Notes under the pieces: model-generated | Seen by the model: the letters and a program-made list of their open reading frames with translations, nothing else | Told to the model about the DNA's origin: nothing | Database searches by the model: none | Assembly: GCA_027307335.1 (NCBI GenBank) | Contig: DAHUXD010000033.1 | Location: 1-64,000, forward strand | DNA length: 64,000 nucleotides | Reading direction: 5' to 3' | Origin: Acidobacteriota bacterium | GTDB lineage: Bacteria > Acidobacteriota > Thermoanaerobaculia > UBA5066 > Gp7-AA6 | Shown here: piece after piece, positions 16,883 through 25,887 of the stretch | Numbering within the stretch: the first letter of the stretch is position 1 | Layout of the letters: every line of letters starts with the position of its first letter | Position numbers and translations under genes: made by a program

Positions 16883-17475
16883 CGTGCCTCCTTCTTACAG
16901 ACCGGGGTCAGGCTTAAGCCTGACCCCGAGCCTCCGCCCTCGAGGATCGCCGACGGAAGCGCCGCCGGCGTATGACGCCGGTCAGACGAAGCGACAGATC
17001 GGCCGGCGGCCTCCGGCTCGAGCCGCAGCTCGAGGACCAGCCGCGGCGCCGGGACGAACCCCGCCTTGCCGAGGAACCGATTGAGCGCGTGCTCGTCCCA
17101 GGCGACCTCGGTCCGCAGCCGCTCGATCCCGAAGGCGCGCAGGTTGCGTGTGAGGGTCTCGAGGAGCGAGCGTCCGACGCCGCGCCCGGCGCAGTCCGGG
17201 TCCACCAGGATCGTGTCCAGGATCGCGATCGGTTCCGGCTGGCCGTACTCGCCGTACTGCAGCGAGCCGAGCACCGCGCCGACGAGAAAGCCGTCGAGCT
17301 CCGCGCCGAGCGAGATGCGCACGTCCGACTCCCCGAGCGCGCGCTTCAGCTTCCCCTCGTACCAGGCCGAGCGATTGCGCCCCGTCAGCCGCTGGTCGAT
17401 GCGGACGAGCCGCGGGGCGTCCCCGGGCACGAGCGTCCGGACCGTCAGGCTCTCGATCTCTCCTTCGCCGTCCAT
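16879..17475 (-). CDS. GNAT-family N-acetyltransferase, 198 aa
   Basis: Acetyl-CoA binding signatures are present: ILDTILVDPDCAGRGVGRSLLETL and the late FGIERLRTEVAWDEHALNRFLGKAGF. The ATG at 17475 follows GGAGGG. It overlaps bcrD by 31 bp. Its last 17 or so residues (after ILEGGGSGS) pass through the perfect palindrome at 16904-16927, which means a repeat has become part of the coding sequence. The target is unknown; a link to acyl-CoA metabolism is only suggested by position. Confidence 0.82.
   Translation of the reverse strand: MDGEGEIESLTVRTLVPGDAPRLVRIDQRLTGRNRSAWYEGKLKRALGESDVRISLGAELDGFLVGAVLGSLQYGEYGQPEPIAILDTILVDPDCAGRGVGRSLLETLTRNLRAFGIERLRTEVAWDEHALNRFLGKAGFVPAPRLVLELRLEPEAAGRSVASSDRRHTPAALPSAILEGGGSGSGLSLTPVCKKEAR
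16904..16927. repeat. Perfect 24-bp palindrome GGGGTCAGGCTTAAGCCTGACCCC type
   Basis: A complete inverted repeat with no loop, sharing its GGGGTCAGG ends with the elements at 8499-8665 and 15046-15111. It lies inside the 3' end of the GNAT gene. A single arm of the same kind (GGCCTGACCCC) is at 33494-33504. Confidence 0.85.
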
Positions 17476-18314
17476 GCGAATCCCTCCATGCCGGCGCGCC
17501 GCCGGCGAAACGCTCCCCAGATCGCGGCGCCGATCGCCCCCGACCACGGCGAGAGCACGTGGCGCTCGAGCTCGACCGGCTTCGCGCCCCGCGCGGCGCC
17601 CGCCTTGAGCGCTCCCTCGAGCGCCGCCGCCAGCCCGTCGTCGGCCGCGAGGCCGCCGCTGACGAACACGACGCCCTCGGCGCCGAGCGACTGCAGGAGG
17701 CGCGCGAACCGGCCCGCCATGCTCTCGTGGATGCCCCGCAGGATGTCGGCCGCCGAGAGGCCGCGCGAGACCATGTTGATGACGTCGGTCTCCGCCAGGA
17801 CCGCGCAGATCGAGCTGACCGCCTCCGGCTTCTGCGCGCCGATCGAGAGCGCGCCGACTTCCGACGCCGCGACCCCCAGGTACCGGGCGATGTTCTCGAG
17901 GAACTGGCCCGACCCCGACGCGCACTGGCTCGTCATCTTGTAGCCGAGGACCTTGCCGCGCGCGTCCATCGAGATCGCCCGCGCGTGCAGCGCGCCGACG
18001 TCGAGGACCGCGCGGGCCCGCGGCTCGAGGAAGAGCGCCCCGCGGGCATGCGCCGTCATCCCGTAGAAGTGGCCGGTCGCGAAGGGTGTCTCCTCGCCCT
18101 CGCCGGTCGTCGCGACGTAGTCGAGCCCGTCCACCCCGGCCTCGGCCACGGCCGCGTCGAAGGCCTCGGCGACGACCTCCGCGACCTCGCGCTTGCGCAC
18201 GCGGGCGAGGCCGCGGCCGAGCAGCGTCTCGCCGCCCTCCTCCTCGATCCGCACGACGGCGGCCTTGACGGCGCTCGAGCCGACGTCGATCCCGGCCGTG
18301 ACGGCGGCGCTCAC
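17445..18314 (-). CDS. bcrD: Benzoyl-CoA reductase (class I) subunit D, 289 aa
   Basis: One of the two ATPase/activator subunits of ATP-dependent benzoyl-CoA reductase. The ASKHA-type phosphate loop [15 protein letters not shown] is at the N-terminus, [15 protein letters not shown] follows, and the cluster cysteines are in [14 protein letters not shown] and [23 protein letters not shown] is the adenosine motif. The length fits BcrD/BadG. The GTG at 18314 overlaps bcrA by 4 bp. With BcrA it forms the 4Fe-4S-bridged dimer that drives electrons to the BcrBC catalytic part using ATP. Confidence 0.92.
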   Translation of the reverse strand: MSAAVTAGIDVGSSAVKAAVVRIEEEGGETLLGRGLARVRKREVAEVVAEAFDAAVAEAGVDGLDYVATTGEGEETPFATGHFYGMTAHARGALFLEPRARAVLDVGALHARAISMDARGKVLGYKMTSQCASGSGQFLENIARYLGVAASEVGALSIGAQKPEAVSSICAVLAETDVINMVSRGLSAADILRGIHESMAGRFARLLQSLGAEGVVFVSGGLAADDGLAAALEGALKAGAARGAKPVELERHVLSPWSGAIGAAIWGAFRRRRAGMEGFAWTAKERSRA

Positions 18315-19591
18315 GCCGCGGCCCCCCGGCGCGCGAAGTGCGCGGCGCCGAGCGCGCCCGTGTAGATGCTGTCGGCCGAGATGTTGATCCGCCGCTCGCC
18401 GTAGTTCTCGGCGACGAGCCGGCGCAGCGCCTCGACGGCCGCGGGGTTCTTCGCGACGCCGCCGGTGAACGTGAACTCGTCGTCGATGCCGCCCGAACGG
18501 GCGAGCAGGCTCATCGCGCGGAGGATGACCGCCCGGTGGAGCCCGGCGAGGATGTCCTCGCGGCGCTCGCCGAGCGAGAGGCGTTCGCGCAGCTCCGCGC
18601 CCGCGAACACCGTGCACGTCGACGTGATCCGCACCGGGCGCCGACTGCCGAGCGCCAGCGGCCCGAGCTCGTGGAGGCCCATGTTCATCTCGTCCGCGAT
18701 GTAGCCGAGGTAGCGGCCGCACCCCGCGGCGCAGCGGTCGTTCATCTGGAAGCTCGTGACGATGCCGGCCGGGTCCACCTGGATCGCCTTCGTGTCCTGG
18801 CCGCCGATGTCGAGCACGGTGCGCGTCCCGGGGAACAGCACGTGCGCGCCGAGGCCGTGGCACAGGATCTCCGAGCGGATCTGCTCCTTCGGGAACGGCA
18901 GCCGCGCGCGGCCGTAGCCCGTACCGACCGTCGCGACGGGGTCGAGCGGGGCGTCGACCGCCGCGTCGACCGCCTCGCGCACGCCCGAGGCATTGCCCAC
19001 GCGCTCGAGCGCCTGCCCGATGTGCTCGCGGAAGCCGAGCTCGAGCGGCTCGTTCTCGACGCGGACGATGCACTGGTCGTAGAGACCGAGGAGCGCGTCG
19101 AACGTGACCGCCCCGCCCGAGGCGGCCGCCGCCCTCTCCGCGAGGCGCGCGTACGCGGAGCCCGCGGCGTCGCGGAAGAAGTCGGAGCGCGCCGGCGGGT
19201 CCGCCTCGAGGAACCGGGCCTCCTCCTCGGCGACGATCCCGTCGAAGATCGCGGCGACGGCGGCGCGGAGGGCCTTCTGGCCGGGCACCGGACGCTTCCC
19301 GATCTCCTCCTCGACCTTCCCGCGCAGCGCCGAGAGTTGCGTGAGCATCTGCTCGAGCCGGAACGCGCGCAGCAGCCGGGCGAGCGTCTCCCGGCCCGCG
19401 GCCCTCTCCACCGCGCGCTCGAGGAGCCGGAACCGGGCGCTGACGAACGCCTCGGTCCGCGCGATCTCGGCCGCGAGGTCGTAGTTCGACCTCGAGTTGG
19501 TGATGCCTCGGCCGAGCACCTCGGAGGCCTCGTCCAGCACGACGGCCTTGGTCGTCGTCGAGCCGAGGTCGATGCCGACGAAGCACCTCAT
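18311..19591 (-). CDS. bcrA: Benzoyl-CoA reductase (class I) subunit A, 426 aa
   Basis: The larger ATPase subunit. It begins [18 protein letters not shown] (phosphate 1), continues with a helical insertion of about 200 residues typical of BcrA/BadF, then [16 protein letters not shown], the cluster-binding [15 protein letters not shown] and [12 protein letters not shown], and [10 protein letters not shown]. The length and the insertion separate it from BcrD. It overlaps bcrB and bcrD by 4 bp on each side. Function: couples ATP hydrolysis to low-potential electron delivery for ring reduction. Confidence 0.92.
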   Translation of the reverse strand: MRCFVGIDLGSTTTKAVVLDEASEVLGRGITNSRSNYDLAAEIARTEAFVSARFRLLERAVERAAGRETLARLLRAFRLEQMLTQLSALRGKVEEEIGKRPVPGQKALRAAVAAIFDGIVAEEEARFLEADPPARSDFFRDAAGSAYARLAERAAAASGGAVTFDALLGLYDQCIVRVENEPLELGFREHIGQALERVGNASGVREAVDAAVDAPLDPVATVGTGYGRARLPFPKEQIRSEILCHGLGAHVLFPGTRTVLDIGGQDTKAIQVDPAGIVTSFQMNDRCAAGCGRYLGYIADEMNMGLHELGPLALGSRRPVRITSTCTVFAGAELRERLSLGERREDILAGLHRAVILRAMSLLARSGGIDDEFTFTGGVAKNPAAVEALRRLVAENYGERRINISADSIYTGALGAAHFARRGAAA

Positions 19592-20868
19592 GCGGGCACC
19601 GCAGCGCCGGTCCGCCGCGCCTCGAGCATCTGGAAGTAGCTCTCGAGGCGGTTCTTCAGGTTGGCGGCCGAGAAGTACCGCGCGTCCACGAGGTCCGACT
19701 CGATGAAGGCGCCGGGCAGCCCCGTCCGGCGCTCGACCTCGCGGAGCATGGTGAGCTGGCCGGCCGAGAACGAGTTGCAGGACTTGACCGAGTGGACGAG
19801 GAACCCGTCGGCCGAATACTCCCGGCAGTAGCGCTCGAGCATCTCGACGCGGGCCGGGAGACTCCGGTTCGTGTAGCAGCCCGAGCAGTAGTCGGCCAGC
19901 GTCCCGAGCGGATCGGCCGGGTCGTGGCGGAAGCCGAGGTCGTACGTGCCCCCGACCTTCGAGTACGTCGAGGCGACGACGACCGCGCCCTCCTCCGCGA
20001 ACATCCGCCAGAACTCGCGGAAGTGCGTCCAGTTGGGGGGCCCCTCGACGACCAGCCGGTACTTCTGCGCGTCGAGGCGTCCCGCGGGCGTCGCCGGCCC
20101 CTCGGCGCGCGCCGCCCGCTGCTCCACTTCCTCGCGGAGCGCCCGGTAGTACGCGAGCCCCTCCTCGGTGCCGCGGAACGCCGAGAAGATCGGGCCGACG
20201 TAGTAGACCGCGCCGAAGTACGCGTCGATCGGGCTCGGCGTCTTCCGCGCGGACTGGAGCACCGCGACGAGGTCGTCCTCGGCCGCGCGGCTGCGGGCGA
20301 GGCTCTCCTTCAGCCGGTCCTCGTCGTAGCGCCGGCCGGTCGCCTTCTCGAGCGCCGGGATCAGCGTCTCGCGGATCTGCCGCGCCACGTACGCGCGCAT
20401 CGCGGGCGTCTGCGAGCCGTCGCCCTCGTACGGCACCTGGAGGAACACGGTCGGGCACCGGTACTCCTCGCGGAGGAGCTCGAACCACTTCATGAACGTG
20501 TAGCAGCCGGTGTAGGAGAGGAGCAGGAGGTCCGGCTTCGGCAGCCGCGTGCCGGTCGGGCCGACGTTGCCGGCGCGCGCCATCCCGATGTCGCACTTGA
20601 CGTACGAGCAGACGTCCTCGGAGTGGCCGCCCTTCTCCGCCGCGGCGATGTAGCCCTGGCTCTTCCCGCGCATCGCCGACTGGAGCGCGTTGATCTCGGG
20701 CAGCACCGGCAGCGCGCCGAAGGAGCGGATGAGCTCGGTCAGGTTGCCGGGGACGAACGTGTAGACGACGGGCTCGCGCGTCTCGGGCGCGGCCTCGAGC
20801 CGGCGGTAGTGCTCCGCCAGCATCTCCTTCTGGAGCAGCATCGAGCGGTCCTTGTCCTGGTCGCTCAT
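19588..20868 (-). CDS. bcrB: Benzoyl-CoA reductase (class I) subunit B, 426 aa
   Basis: A catalytic subunit of the 2-hydroxyglutaryl-CoA dehydratase D-component superfamily. Conserved cysteines in [34 protein letters not shown] and [10 protein letters not shown] are those expected to bind the 4Fe-4S cluster and line the active site. The length (426 aa) fits BcrB/BadE rather than BcrC. The ATG at 20868 follows GAGGAG. It is separated from bcrC by 130 bp, the only real gap in this operon. Confidence 0.92.
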   Translation of the reverse strand: MSDQDKDRSMLLQKEMLAEHYRRLEAAPETREPVVYTFVPGNLTELIRSFGALPVLPEINALQSAMRGKSQGYIAAAEKGGHSEDVCSYVKCDIGMARAGNVGPTGTRLPKPDLLLLSYTGCYTFMKWFELLREEYRCPTVFLQVPYEGDGSQTPAMRAYVARQIRETLIPALEKATGRRYDEDRLKESLARSRAAEDDLVAVLQSARKTPSPIDAYFGAVYYVGPIFSAFRGTEEGLAYYRALREEVEQRAARAEGPATPAGRLDAQKYRLVVEGPPNWTHFREFWRMFAEEGAVVVASTYSKVGGTYDLGFRHDPADPLGTLADYCSGCYTNRSLPARVEMLERYCREYSADGFLVHSVKSCNSFSAGQLTMLREVERRTGLPGAFIESDLVDARYFSAANLKNRLESYFQMLEARRTGAAVPA

Positions 20869-20887
20869 GGCACGCTCCTCCCCGCGC

Positions 20888-20959
20888 GGGCGGCCGCCAG
20901 GGCCGCCCCTACCGTTCCGCGGGCCGATGACCACGTCGGGGCGGGGCTCGTCCCCGCCC
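20888..20959. repeat. Two strong hairpins in the bcrC-bcrB gap
   Basis: GGGCGGCC (20888-20895) pairs with GGCCGCCC (20901-20908), and GGGCGGGG (20939-20946) pairs with CCCCGCCC (20952-20959), both with 5-base loops. There is no T tract for either strand, so these are more likely intergenic repeats or mRNA-stabilising structures than terminators. They lie in the only sizeable gap of the benzoyl-CoA operon. Confidence 0.65.
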
Positions 20960-20998
20960 GCGGGCGCGAATGGCGGCGCGGCCGACAGCGGCAGGACA

Positions 20999-22177
20999 TC
21001 ACTCCCCTCCCCACAGCTTGATCGCGTCGGCGAAGGTCCCGGCCTGCTCGCGGAACTGCTGGAACTGCCCCGTGTTCTCCGCGAACTGGAACGCGATGCA
21101 CGGGATGCACGCCGCCTCCGCGCCGGCGCGCAGCATCGGGCGGTCGAGGAGCGCCGGGTCGCAGAAGCTCGCGGACGCGAAGATGACGCCGTCGGCCCTC
21201 GCCGCCGCGACGCGCTCGCCGATCAGCCGGCGCTTGCCCTCCGGGTCCGCCTCGTACAGCGTCGAGTTGCGGACGGCGCGGCCCACGAACGCGCGGGCGA
21301 GCGCGCCGAGCGGGTCGCCGTCGAGCGGCACGTCGCCGTCGATCATCCGGTTGCCGAGCAGGAAGTCGTCGTCGACGATCGAGCAGCCCGCCCGCTCGAC
21401 CGTCTTGATGAGGCCGATCGGCGGCGGCTCGCAGAAGGCGCCGACCACGACCACGCGCGCCTTGTCGCGGACGCGCCCGGCGTCGGCCTCGACCGCGGCG
21501 AGGTATGCCCTCGCGCGCTCGACGAACGCCTCGAGCGGCACGGTCTCGCCCGCGCGCAGCAGCAGGTACAGCTCCTCGCTCGGCACGCGCCAGGGCGTCT
21601 CGCGCCGGACGCGGTAGAGCTCCCGGATCAGGGAACGCACGGCGTTGTAGGCCGCGATCGCCTCGCGGAGCGAGTCGCCGGTCACCGCGCGGCCGGCGAT
21701 GCGGCCGAGGTCCGCGGCGAGGACGCCGAGCTCCTCCTTCCAGAACTCCGCCGCGAGCTCCGAGGCGCCGCCCTGCGGCAGGTCGAGGTAGCGGACGTAC
21801 ACCTCCGGCGAGACGAGCTGCCACGTGCCCGAGAGGTTGCGGATGACGTCGCACGTCGCCGGAAAGAGGACCGCGGACAGGAAATCGAGGCGCCCCGACT
21901 GCGCGAGCTCGATCACCGAGCGCGGCAGGTGGCAGATGTAGGACTGGTAGAAGGCGTCGCCCCGGATGATCTCGAGCCGGTCTCCCCCGCCGTGGACGCC
22001 GACCGGAAGCATGCCGGCGGCGCGCACGATCTCGCGCGGCGCGTACACGGGCAGGTAGCCGGCGGCCTTCCTCCCCGGGTTCTCGGCGAGGTGCGCCCGC
22101 GCGGCGGCAAAATCGAGGTCCTCGGCGATCTGCGCCGCCCAGTCGACGACCGCGGCGCGCGGCGACGGCTCAGTCAT
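20999..22177 (-). CDS. bcrC: Benzoyl-CoA reductase (class I) subunit C, 392 aa
   Basis: The second catalytic subunit of the same superfamily. Cysteines in YQSYICHLPRS, LFPATCDVIRN, FASASFCDPALLD and AACIPCIAFQFAENTGQF are placed as in BcrC/BadD. The gene order bcrC-bcrB-bcrA-bcrD is the same as in the well-studied Thauera aromatica cluster. It overlaps the end of dch by 8 bp. With BcrB it binds benzoyl-CoA and carries out the Birch-like two-electron ring reduction to cyclohexa-1,5-diene-1-carbonyl-CoA. Confidence 0.92.
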   Translation of the reverse strand: MTEPSPRAAVVDWAAQIAEDLDFAAARAHLAENPGRKAAGYLPVYAPREIVRAAGMLPVGVHGGGDRLEIIRGDAFYQSYICHLPRSVIELAQSGRLDFLSAVLFPATCDVIRNLSGTWQLVSPEVYVRYLDLPQGGASELAAEFWKEELGVLAADLGRIAGRAVTGDSLREAIAAYNAVRSLIRELYRVRRETPWRVPSEELYLLLRAGETVPLEAFVERARAYLAAVEADAGRVRDKARVVVVGAFCEPPPIGLIKTVERAGCSIVDDDFLLGNRMIDGDVPLDGDPLGALARAFVGRAVRNSTLYEADPEGKRRLIGERVAAARADGVIFASASFCDPALLDRPMLRAGAEAACIPCIAFQFAENTGQFQQFREQAGTFADAIKLWGGE

Positions 22178-22961
22178 GCGTCCAGACGGGCGACCGGCGC
22201 TCGAGGAACGCCGTCAGCCCCTCGACCGGATCGCGGTGCCGCATCAGGTCCCTCAGGTACTGCGCCTCGAGGACCGGCAGCGAATTGGCGAGCGCGGCCG
22301 CGAGCCGGAGCCGCGACGCCCGCCACGCGGCGCGCAGGGCGACGGCCGACTTGTCCGCGAGGTGCCGGTCGAAGTAGCGCCCGAGCGCCGCCTCGGCATC
22401 GTCCTCGACGGTGTCGACGAGGCCCATCGCGAAGGCCGCCCCGGCCTCGACGACCTCGCCGGTCAGGATGAGCTGCGTCGCCCGCGCCCCGCCGACGCGC
22501 CACGGCAGCGCGAGCGCCGCGACCGGCGGGAACACGCCGAGCTTCGTCTCCGGCACGCCGAGGCGGGCGGAGGGCTCCGCGAAGACCATGCCGCACCAGA
22601 GCGCGAGCTCGAACGCGCCGCCGAGGCACTGCCCGCGCACGACGGCCGCGGTCGGGATGCCGAGCGTCTCGAGCTCGCGGAAGAACGCATGGAACGCCGG
22701 AATGAGCGTCCCCGCCTTCTCCGGCAGGTGCTCCGGGACCGAGGCGCCGAAGCTGAAGTGCGGGCCGGCGCCCTCGAAGACGACGAGCTTGGTTCGGCCC
22801 GGCGCGCGGGCGAGCGTCGCGACGGCGGCGCGCAGGCCCGCGAGCATCTCGAGGTCCAGGATGTTGCCCTTCGGCCGGTCGAGCACGATCCGGACGAGCT
22901 CGCCCGAGCGCTCGGTCGTGACGCGGACGGGCGAGGCCACGGCGGTGGAAGTGGTCGTCAT
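22170..22961 (-). CDS. dch: Cyclohexa-1,5-diene-1-carbonyl-CoA hydratase, 263 aa
   Basis: A crotonase-fold hydratase acting directly on the benzoyl-CoA reductase product. The Dch-type features are HFSFGASVPEHLPEKAG (oxyanion loop), TAAVVRGQCLGGAFELALWC and ETKLGVFPPVAALALPWRVG, and the ending FLERRSPVW. The length equals known Dch enzymes. The ATG at 22961 overlaps had by 4 bp. It adds water to give 6-hydroxycyclohex-1-ene-1-carbonyl-CoA, the substrate of Had encoded upstream. Confidence 0.9.
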   Translation of the reverse strand: MTTTSTAVASPVRVTTERSGELVRIVLDRPKGNILDLEMLAGLRAAVATLARAPGRTKLVVFEGAGPHFSFGASVPEHLPEKAGTLIPAFHAFFRELETLGIPTAAVVRGQCLGGAFELALWCGMVFAEPSARLGVPETKLGVFPPVAALALPWRVGGARATQLILTGEVVEAGAAFAMGLVDTVEDDAEAALGRYFDRHLADKSAVALRAAWRASRLRLAAALANSLPVLEAQYLRDLMRHRDPVEGLTAFLERRSPVWTHD

Positions 22962-24058
22962 GGCTCCTCCTCGTCGGGCACGAGCACGATCCGGCGGTCG
23001 GCGCGTCGGGCGTGGACGTCCGCGAGCGCCTCGGCAATTCTGGACAGCGGTCGAAACATGGTGGGCGTGACGACGTCGATCTTCCCCGCGAGGACCTTCT
23101 CGAGGATCGCGGGATAGAGCTCCGGCGCACAGCCCCAGTTGCCGAGCGCCCGCGCGTCGAAGGCCATGAGGTTCGAGAGGCGCACGCTCACCGCCTCGAG
23201 CGTGAAGCCGACGACCATGAGCGTCGCGCCGTGCACGAGCAGGCCGAACGCGGTCTGCTGCCCGGCGGCCGTGCCGGAGCACTCGAGGATCGTCCAGCCG
23301 GTGCCGGGCACGCCCCGCTCCTTCGCAAACGTCGCCACGCGGGCGCGCAGCTCCTTGCCGGACACCTCCTTCGGGTCGAGGGCGAGCCCGGCGCCGAGCC
23401 GCGAAGCCTCGGCGCGGCGCCGCGCGTCCACGTCGAGCGCGACCACCTCCGCGCCGCGGTCCGAAGCGATCTGCGCCGCGAAGCCGCCCACGCCGCCGAG
23501 GCCGACGACCACGGCGACCGAGCCGCTCGCGGCGCCCGAGCGCTCGACGGCCTGGTACGCGGTCGAGACGGCGTCCGCGACGACCGCGAGGTGGCGCAGC
23601 GTCAATCCGGGCATCCTCCCGAGCGGCGCGTCCGGGTTCGAGTCCGCGCCCGGGACCGGGCACAGGAAGCGCGCGGGCAGCACGACGCGCTCGGCGAAGC
23701 CGCCGTCGCGGTCGTTGCCGGGCATGATCTGGCGCGCGCAGATCGTCGAGCGGCCGCTCCGGCACGCCGCGCACTCGCCGCACGGCAGCACCGCCGGCAC
23801 CACCACGGCCCGGCCGACGAGGTCGCGATGCGCGCTCCCCGCGTCCTCGACGATCCCGCTGATCTCGTGGCCGAGGATGAGCGGCAGCGCGTGCCGCGTG
23901 CGCACGCCGTCGTAGAGGAACCCGAGGTCCGTGTGGCAGACGCCGCAGCCGGCCACGCGCACGAGCGCGTCGGTCGCCGTCAGCGGGGGCACCTCGCGGC
24001 ACGCGCGCACGAGCTCCCGCGAGCCCTCGCGCATCTCCCAGCCCTTGAACGCCGCCAC
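22958..24058 (-). CDS. had: 6-hydroxycyclohex-1-ene-1-carbonyl-CoA dehydrogenase, 366 aa
   Basis: A zinc-dependent medium-chain alcohol dehydrogenase: catalytic zinc ligands in GCGVCHTDLGF and GHEISGIVED, structural zinc cysteines in CGECAACRSGRSTIC, and the NAD-binding VVVGLGGVGGFAAQIASDRG. The length and the operon position between dch and oah point to Had rather than a general alcohol dehydrogenase. It oxidises the hydroxyl made by Dch to the 6-oxo compound. Confidence 0.9.
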   Translation of the reverse strand: MAAFKGWEMREGSRELVRACREVPPLTATDALVRVAGCGVCHTDLGFLYDGVRTRHALPLILGHEISGIVEDAGSAHRDLVGRAVVVPAVLPCGECAACRSGRSTICARQIMPGNDRDGGFAERVVLPARFLCPVPGADSNPDAPLGRMPGLTLRHLAVVADAVSTAYQAVERSGAASGSVAVVVGLGGVGGFAAQIASDRGAEVVALDVDARRRAEASRLGAGLALDPKEVSGKELRARVATFAKERGVPGTGWTILECSGTAAGQQTAFGLLVHGATLMVVGFTLEAVSVRLSNLMAFDARALGNWGCAPELYPAILEKVLAGKIDVVTPTMFRPLSRIAEALADVHARRADRRIVLVPDEEEP

Positions 24059-24061
24059 GCC

Positions 24062-24808
24062 TCAGGCCCCGATCGCCTGCCCGCCGTCGACGGCGAGCGC
24101 CTGTCCCGTGACGTGCGAGGCCGCGGGCGACGCGAAGAACGCGACCGCCTCGGCGACGTCCTCGGGCCGGCCCGCTCGGCCGAGCGGCGTCTCGGCGACG
24201 GCACGCGCGCGGACGTCCGCCGGGAGTCCCGCCGTCATCGGCGTGTCGGTGAACCCGGGCTCGACGACGTTGACGGTCACGCCGCTCGCGGCGAGCTCCT
24301 TCGCGGCCGAGCGCGCGAGGCCGAGCAGCCCCGCCTTCGCCGCGGCGTAGTTCGCCGGGCCGAACTTGCCGCGCCGGCCGTTGATCGACGAGACCAGCAC
24401 GACGCGGCCGCCGCGGCTCTTGCGCAGCGCCGGCGCCGCCGCGCGCACGTAGTGGGCCGCACCGGAGAGATCCACCGCGATCACGCGGTCCCATGCGTCG
24501 TCGGTCATCTTCCACAGGACCGCGTCGCGGCAGATCCCCGCGGCGAGGACGAGCACGTCGAGGCGCCCGCGCCGCGCGACGAGGTCGGCGACGGTGTCGC
24601 GGGCCGCCGCCGCGTCGGCGACATCCACGGGATAGAGGTCCTCCGCCGCGAAGGCCCTCCTCAGCCGCGCGAGCCGCGCCGTGGACGCGTCGGCGACCGC
24701 GACGCGCGCGCCCGCCGCCTTCAGCCGCTTCGCGCAGGCGAGCCCGATCCCGCTCGCTCCGCCCGTCACGAGCGCCACGCGGCCGGCGAGCACCCGGCGT
24801 CCGTTCAC
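24062..24808 (-). CDS. Short-chain dehydrogenase (FabG-like), 248 aa
   Basis: A classical SDR: cofactor loop VALVTGGASGIGLACAKRL, LVLAAGIC (NNAG-like), catalytic Ser in VVLVSSINGRRG and Tyr-Lys in NYAAAKAGLLG, with the C-terminal PLGRAGRPEDVAEAVAFFASP. The GTG start at 24808 overlaps oah by 4 bp and it is 3 bp from had, so it is firmly within the benzoyl-CoA operon. Known clusters use a separate 3-hydroxyacyl-CoA dehydrogenase after ring opening; this enzyme could fill that step (3-hydroxypimelyl-CoA oxidation) or duplicate Had. That assignment is inference. Confidence 0.85.
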   Translation of the reverse strand: MNGRRVLAGRVALVTGGASGIGLACAKRLKAAGARVAVADASTARLARLRRAFAAEDLYPVDVADAAAARDTVADLVARRGRLDVLVLAAGICRDAVLWKMTDDAWDRVIAVDLSGAAHYVRAAAPALRKSRGGRVVLVSSINGRRGKFGPANYAAAKAGLLGLARSAAKELAASGVTVNVVEPGFTDTPMTAGLPADVRARAVAETPLGRAGRPEDVAEAVAFFASPAASHVTGQALAVDGGQAIGA

Positions 24809-25857
24809 GACAGGTGAATGCCGCACGTGCCGCAGTAGGCGAACGTCGCCGGGAGCCCCTCGGCGCCGCAGCCCTGGCACGTCTTGACATGGGCGCCCCA
24901 CGGCGTCTCCGGCGAGCCGCCGGGCTCGACCGCGCGCCGCCGCACCGCGGCGAAGTCGACGCGCCGCTTCTTCGCGAACGCACTCATGCCCTCGAACGGC
25001 TCGTAGTCCGTGTAGTGGAGTGCGAGCCAGTCCTGCGCGTGGCGGACCGTCAGCGCCCACGAGAAGTCCTTCCAGAAGTTGACCTGCTGCTTCGTGTAGC
25101 GCACGCACTCCGGGAACGTGCGCAGGAGCTCCTGCGCGAGCTCGTGCACCTCCTGGTCGAGCGGGCCGAGGTCGATCGCGTACGCGTTCTCGCTCTTGCG
25201 CGCCATCTCGATCTGCTCCGGCGAGGGGTTGTGCACGAAGCTCGCTCCGTGCCGCACCGACGGTGCGACGCGGTTGACGAGGCCCCAGTCGAGCGCGAGG
25301 CGCGCGGGGATCTGGCGGTTCGTCATGAGCATCTCGCGGGCGCGCTTGTCGCCGACGGTGATCGGCAGCCACTGCGTGGCGCCGCCGCACGCGACGGAGC
25401 CGACGCGCACGCCGACCTGGCCGACGTAGGCGTGATCCGCCATCACCGCGAGGTCGCAGGCGAGGACGGACTCGTTGCCGCCGCCGACCGCGATGCCGTT
25501 GATGCGGGCGATGACGGGCTTGCCGGTCGAGAGGATCGCGTCGATGTAGGCGCGGAAGAGCGCCATGTACTTCCAGTAGTCGCGCGGCGCCGAGACGTAG
25601 GAGTCGGCGTACTCCTTGACGTCGCCGCCGGTGCAGAAGGCCCGGTCGCCGGCGCCGGTTAAGACGATGACGCCGACGCCGTCGTCGAAGGTCGCGGCGC
25701 GCAGCGCGTTCGCGAGCTCCTCGAGGCACACCGTCGAGTAGGCGTTGAAGCGCTTCGGCCGGTTGATCGTGATCGTGGCGACGCCGTCCGCCTTCTCGTA
25801 CAGGACCTCCTTGAAGGAGAGCGTCCGGGTCTCCGGGGTCGGGAAGGCGCGCATCAT
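24805..25857 (-). CDS. oah: 6-oxocyclohex-1-ene-1-carbonyl-CoA hydrolase, 350 aa
   Basis: The ring-opening hydrolase of the benzoyl-CoA pathway, a crotonase-fold enzyme. Diagnostic parts are ITINRPKRFNAYSTVCLEEL, FCTGGDVKEYADSYVSAPRDYWKYM, INGIAVGGGNESVLACDLAV and KQQVNFWKDFSW, and a C-terminal zinc-ribbon-like CxxC pair (TCQGCGAEG, YCGTCGIHL) found in Oah proteins. ATG 25857 is used; ATGs at 25854 and 25872 are alternatives. It is the first gene of the leftward aromatic operon, and a perfect inverted repeat lies 31 bp upstream of the start. Confidence 0.9.
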   Translation of the reverse strand: MMRAFPTPETRTLSFKEVLYEKADGVATITINRPKRFNAYSTVCLEELANALRAATFDDGVGVIVLTGAGDRAFCTGGDVKEYADSYVSAPRDYWKYMALFRAYIDAILSTGKPVIARINGIAVGGGNESVLACDLAVMADHAYVGQVGVRVGSVACGGATQWLPITVGDKRAREMLMTNRQIPARLALDWGLVNRVAPSVRHGASFVHNPSPEQIEMARKSENAYAIDLGPLDQEVHELAQELLRTFPECVRYTKQQVNFWKDFSWALTVRHAQDWLALHYTDYEPFEGMSAFAKKRRVDFAAVRRRAVEPGGSPETPWGAHVKTCQGCGAEGLPATFAYCGTCGIHLS

Positions 25858-25887
25858 GGGCAATATCCGCACTTTGGACGCCCGCCC

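Noticed and set aside
17445-20868. 2-hydroxyglutaryl-CoA dehydratase rather than benzoyl-CoA reductase
   Set aside because: The presence of two ATPase subunits (BcrA and BcrD), together with dch, had and oah in the same operon, fits benzoyl-CoA reductase; the dehydratase has a single activator.
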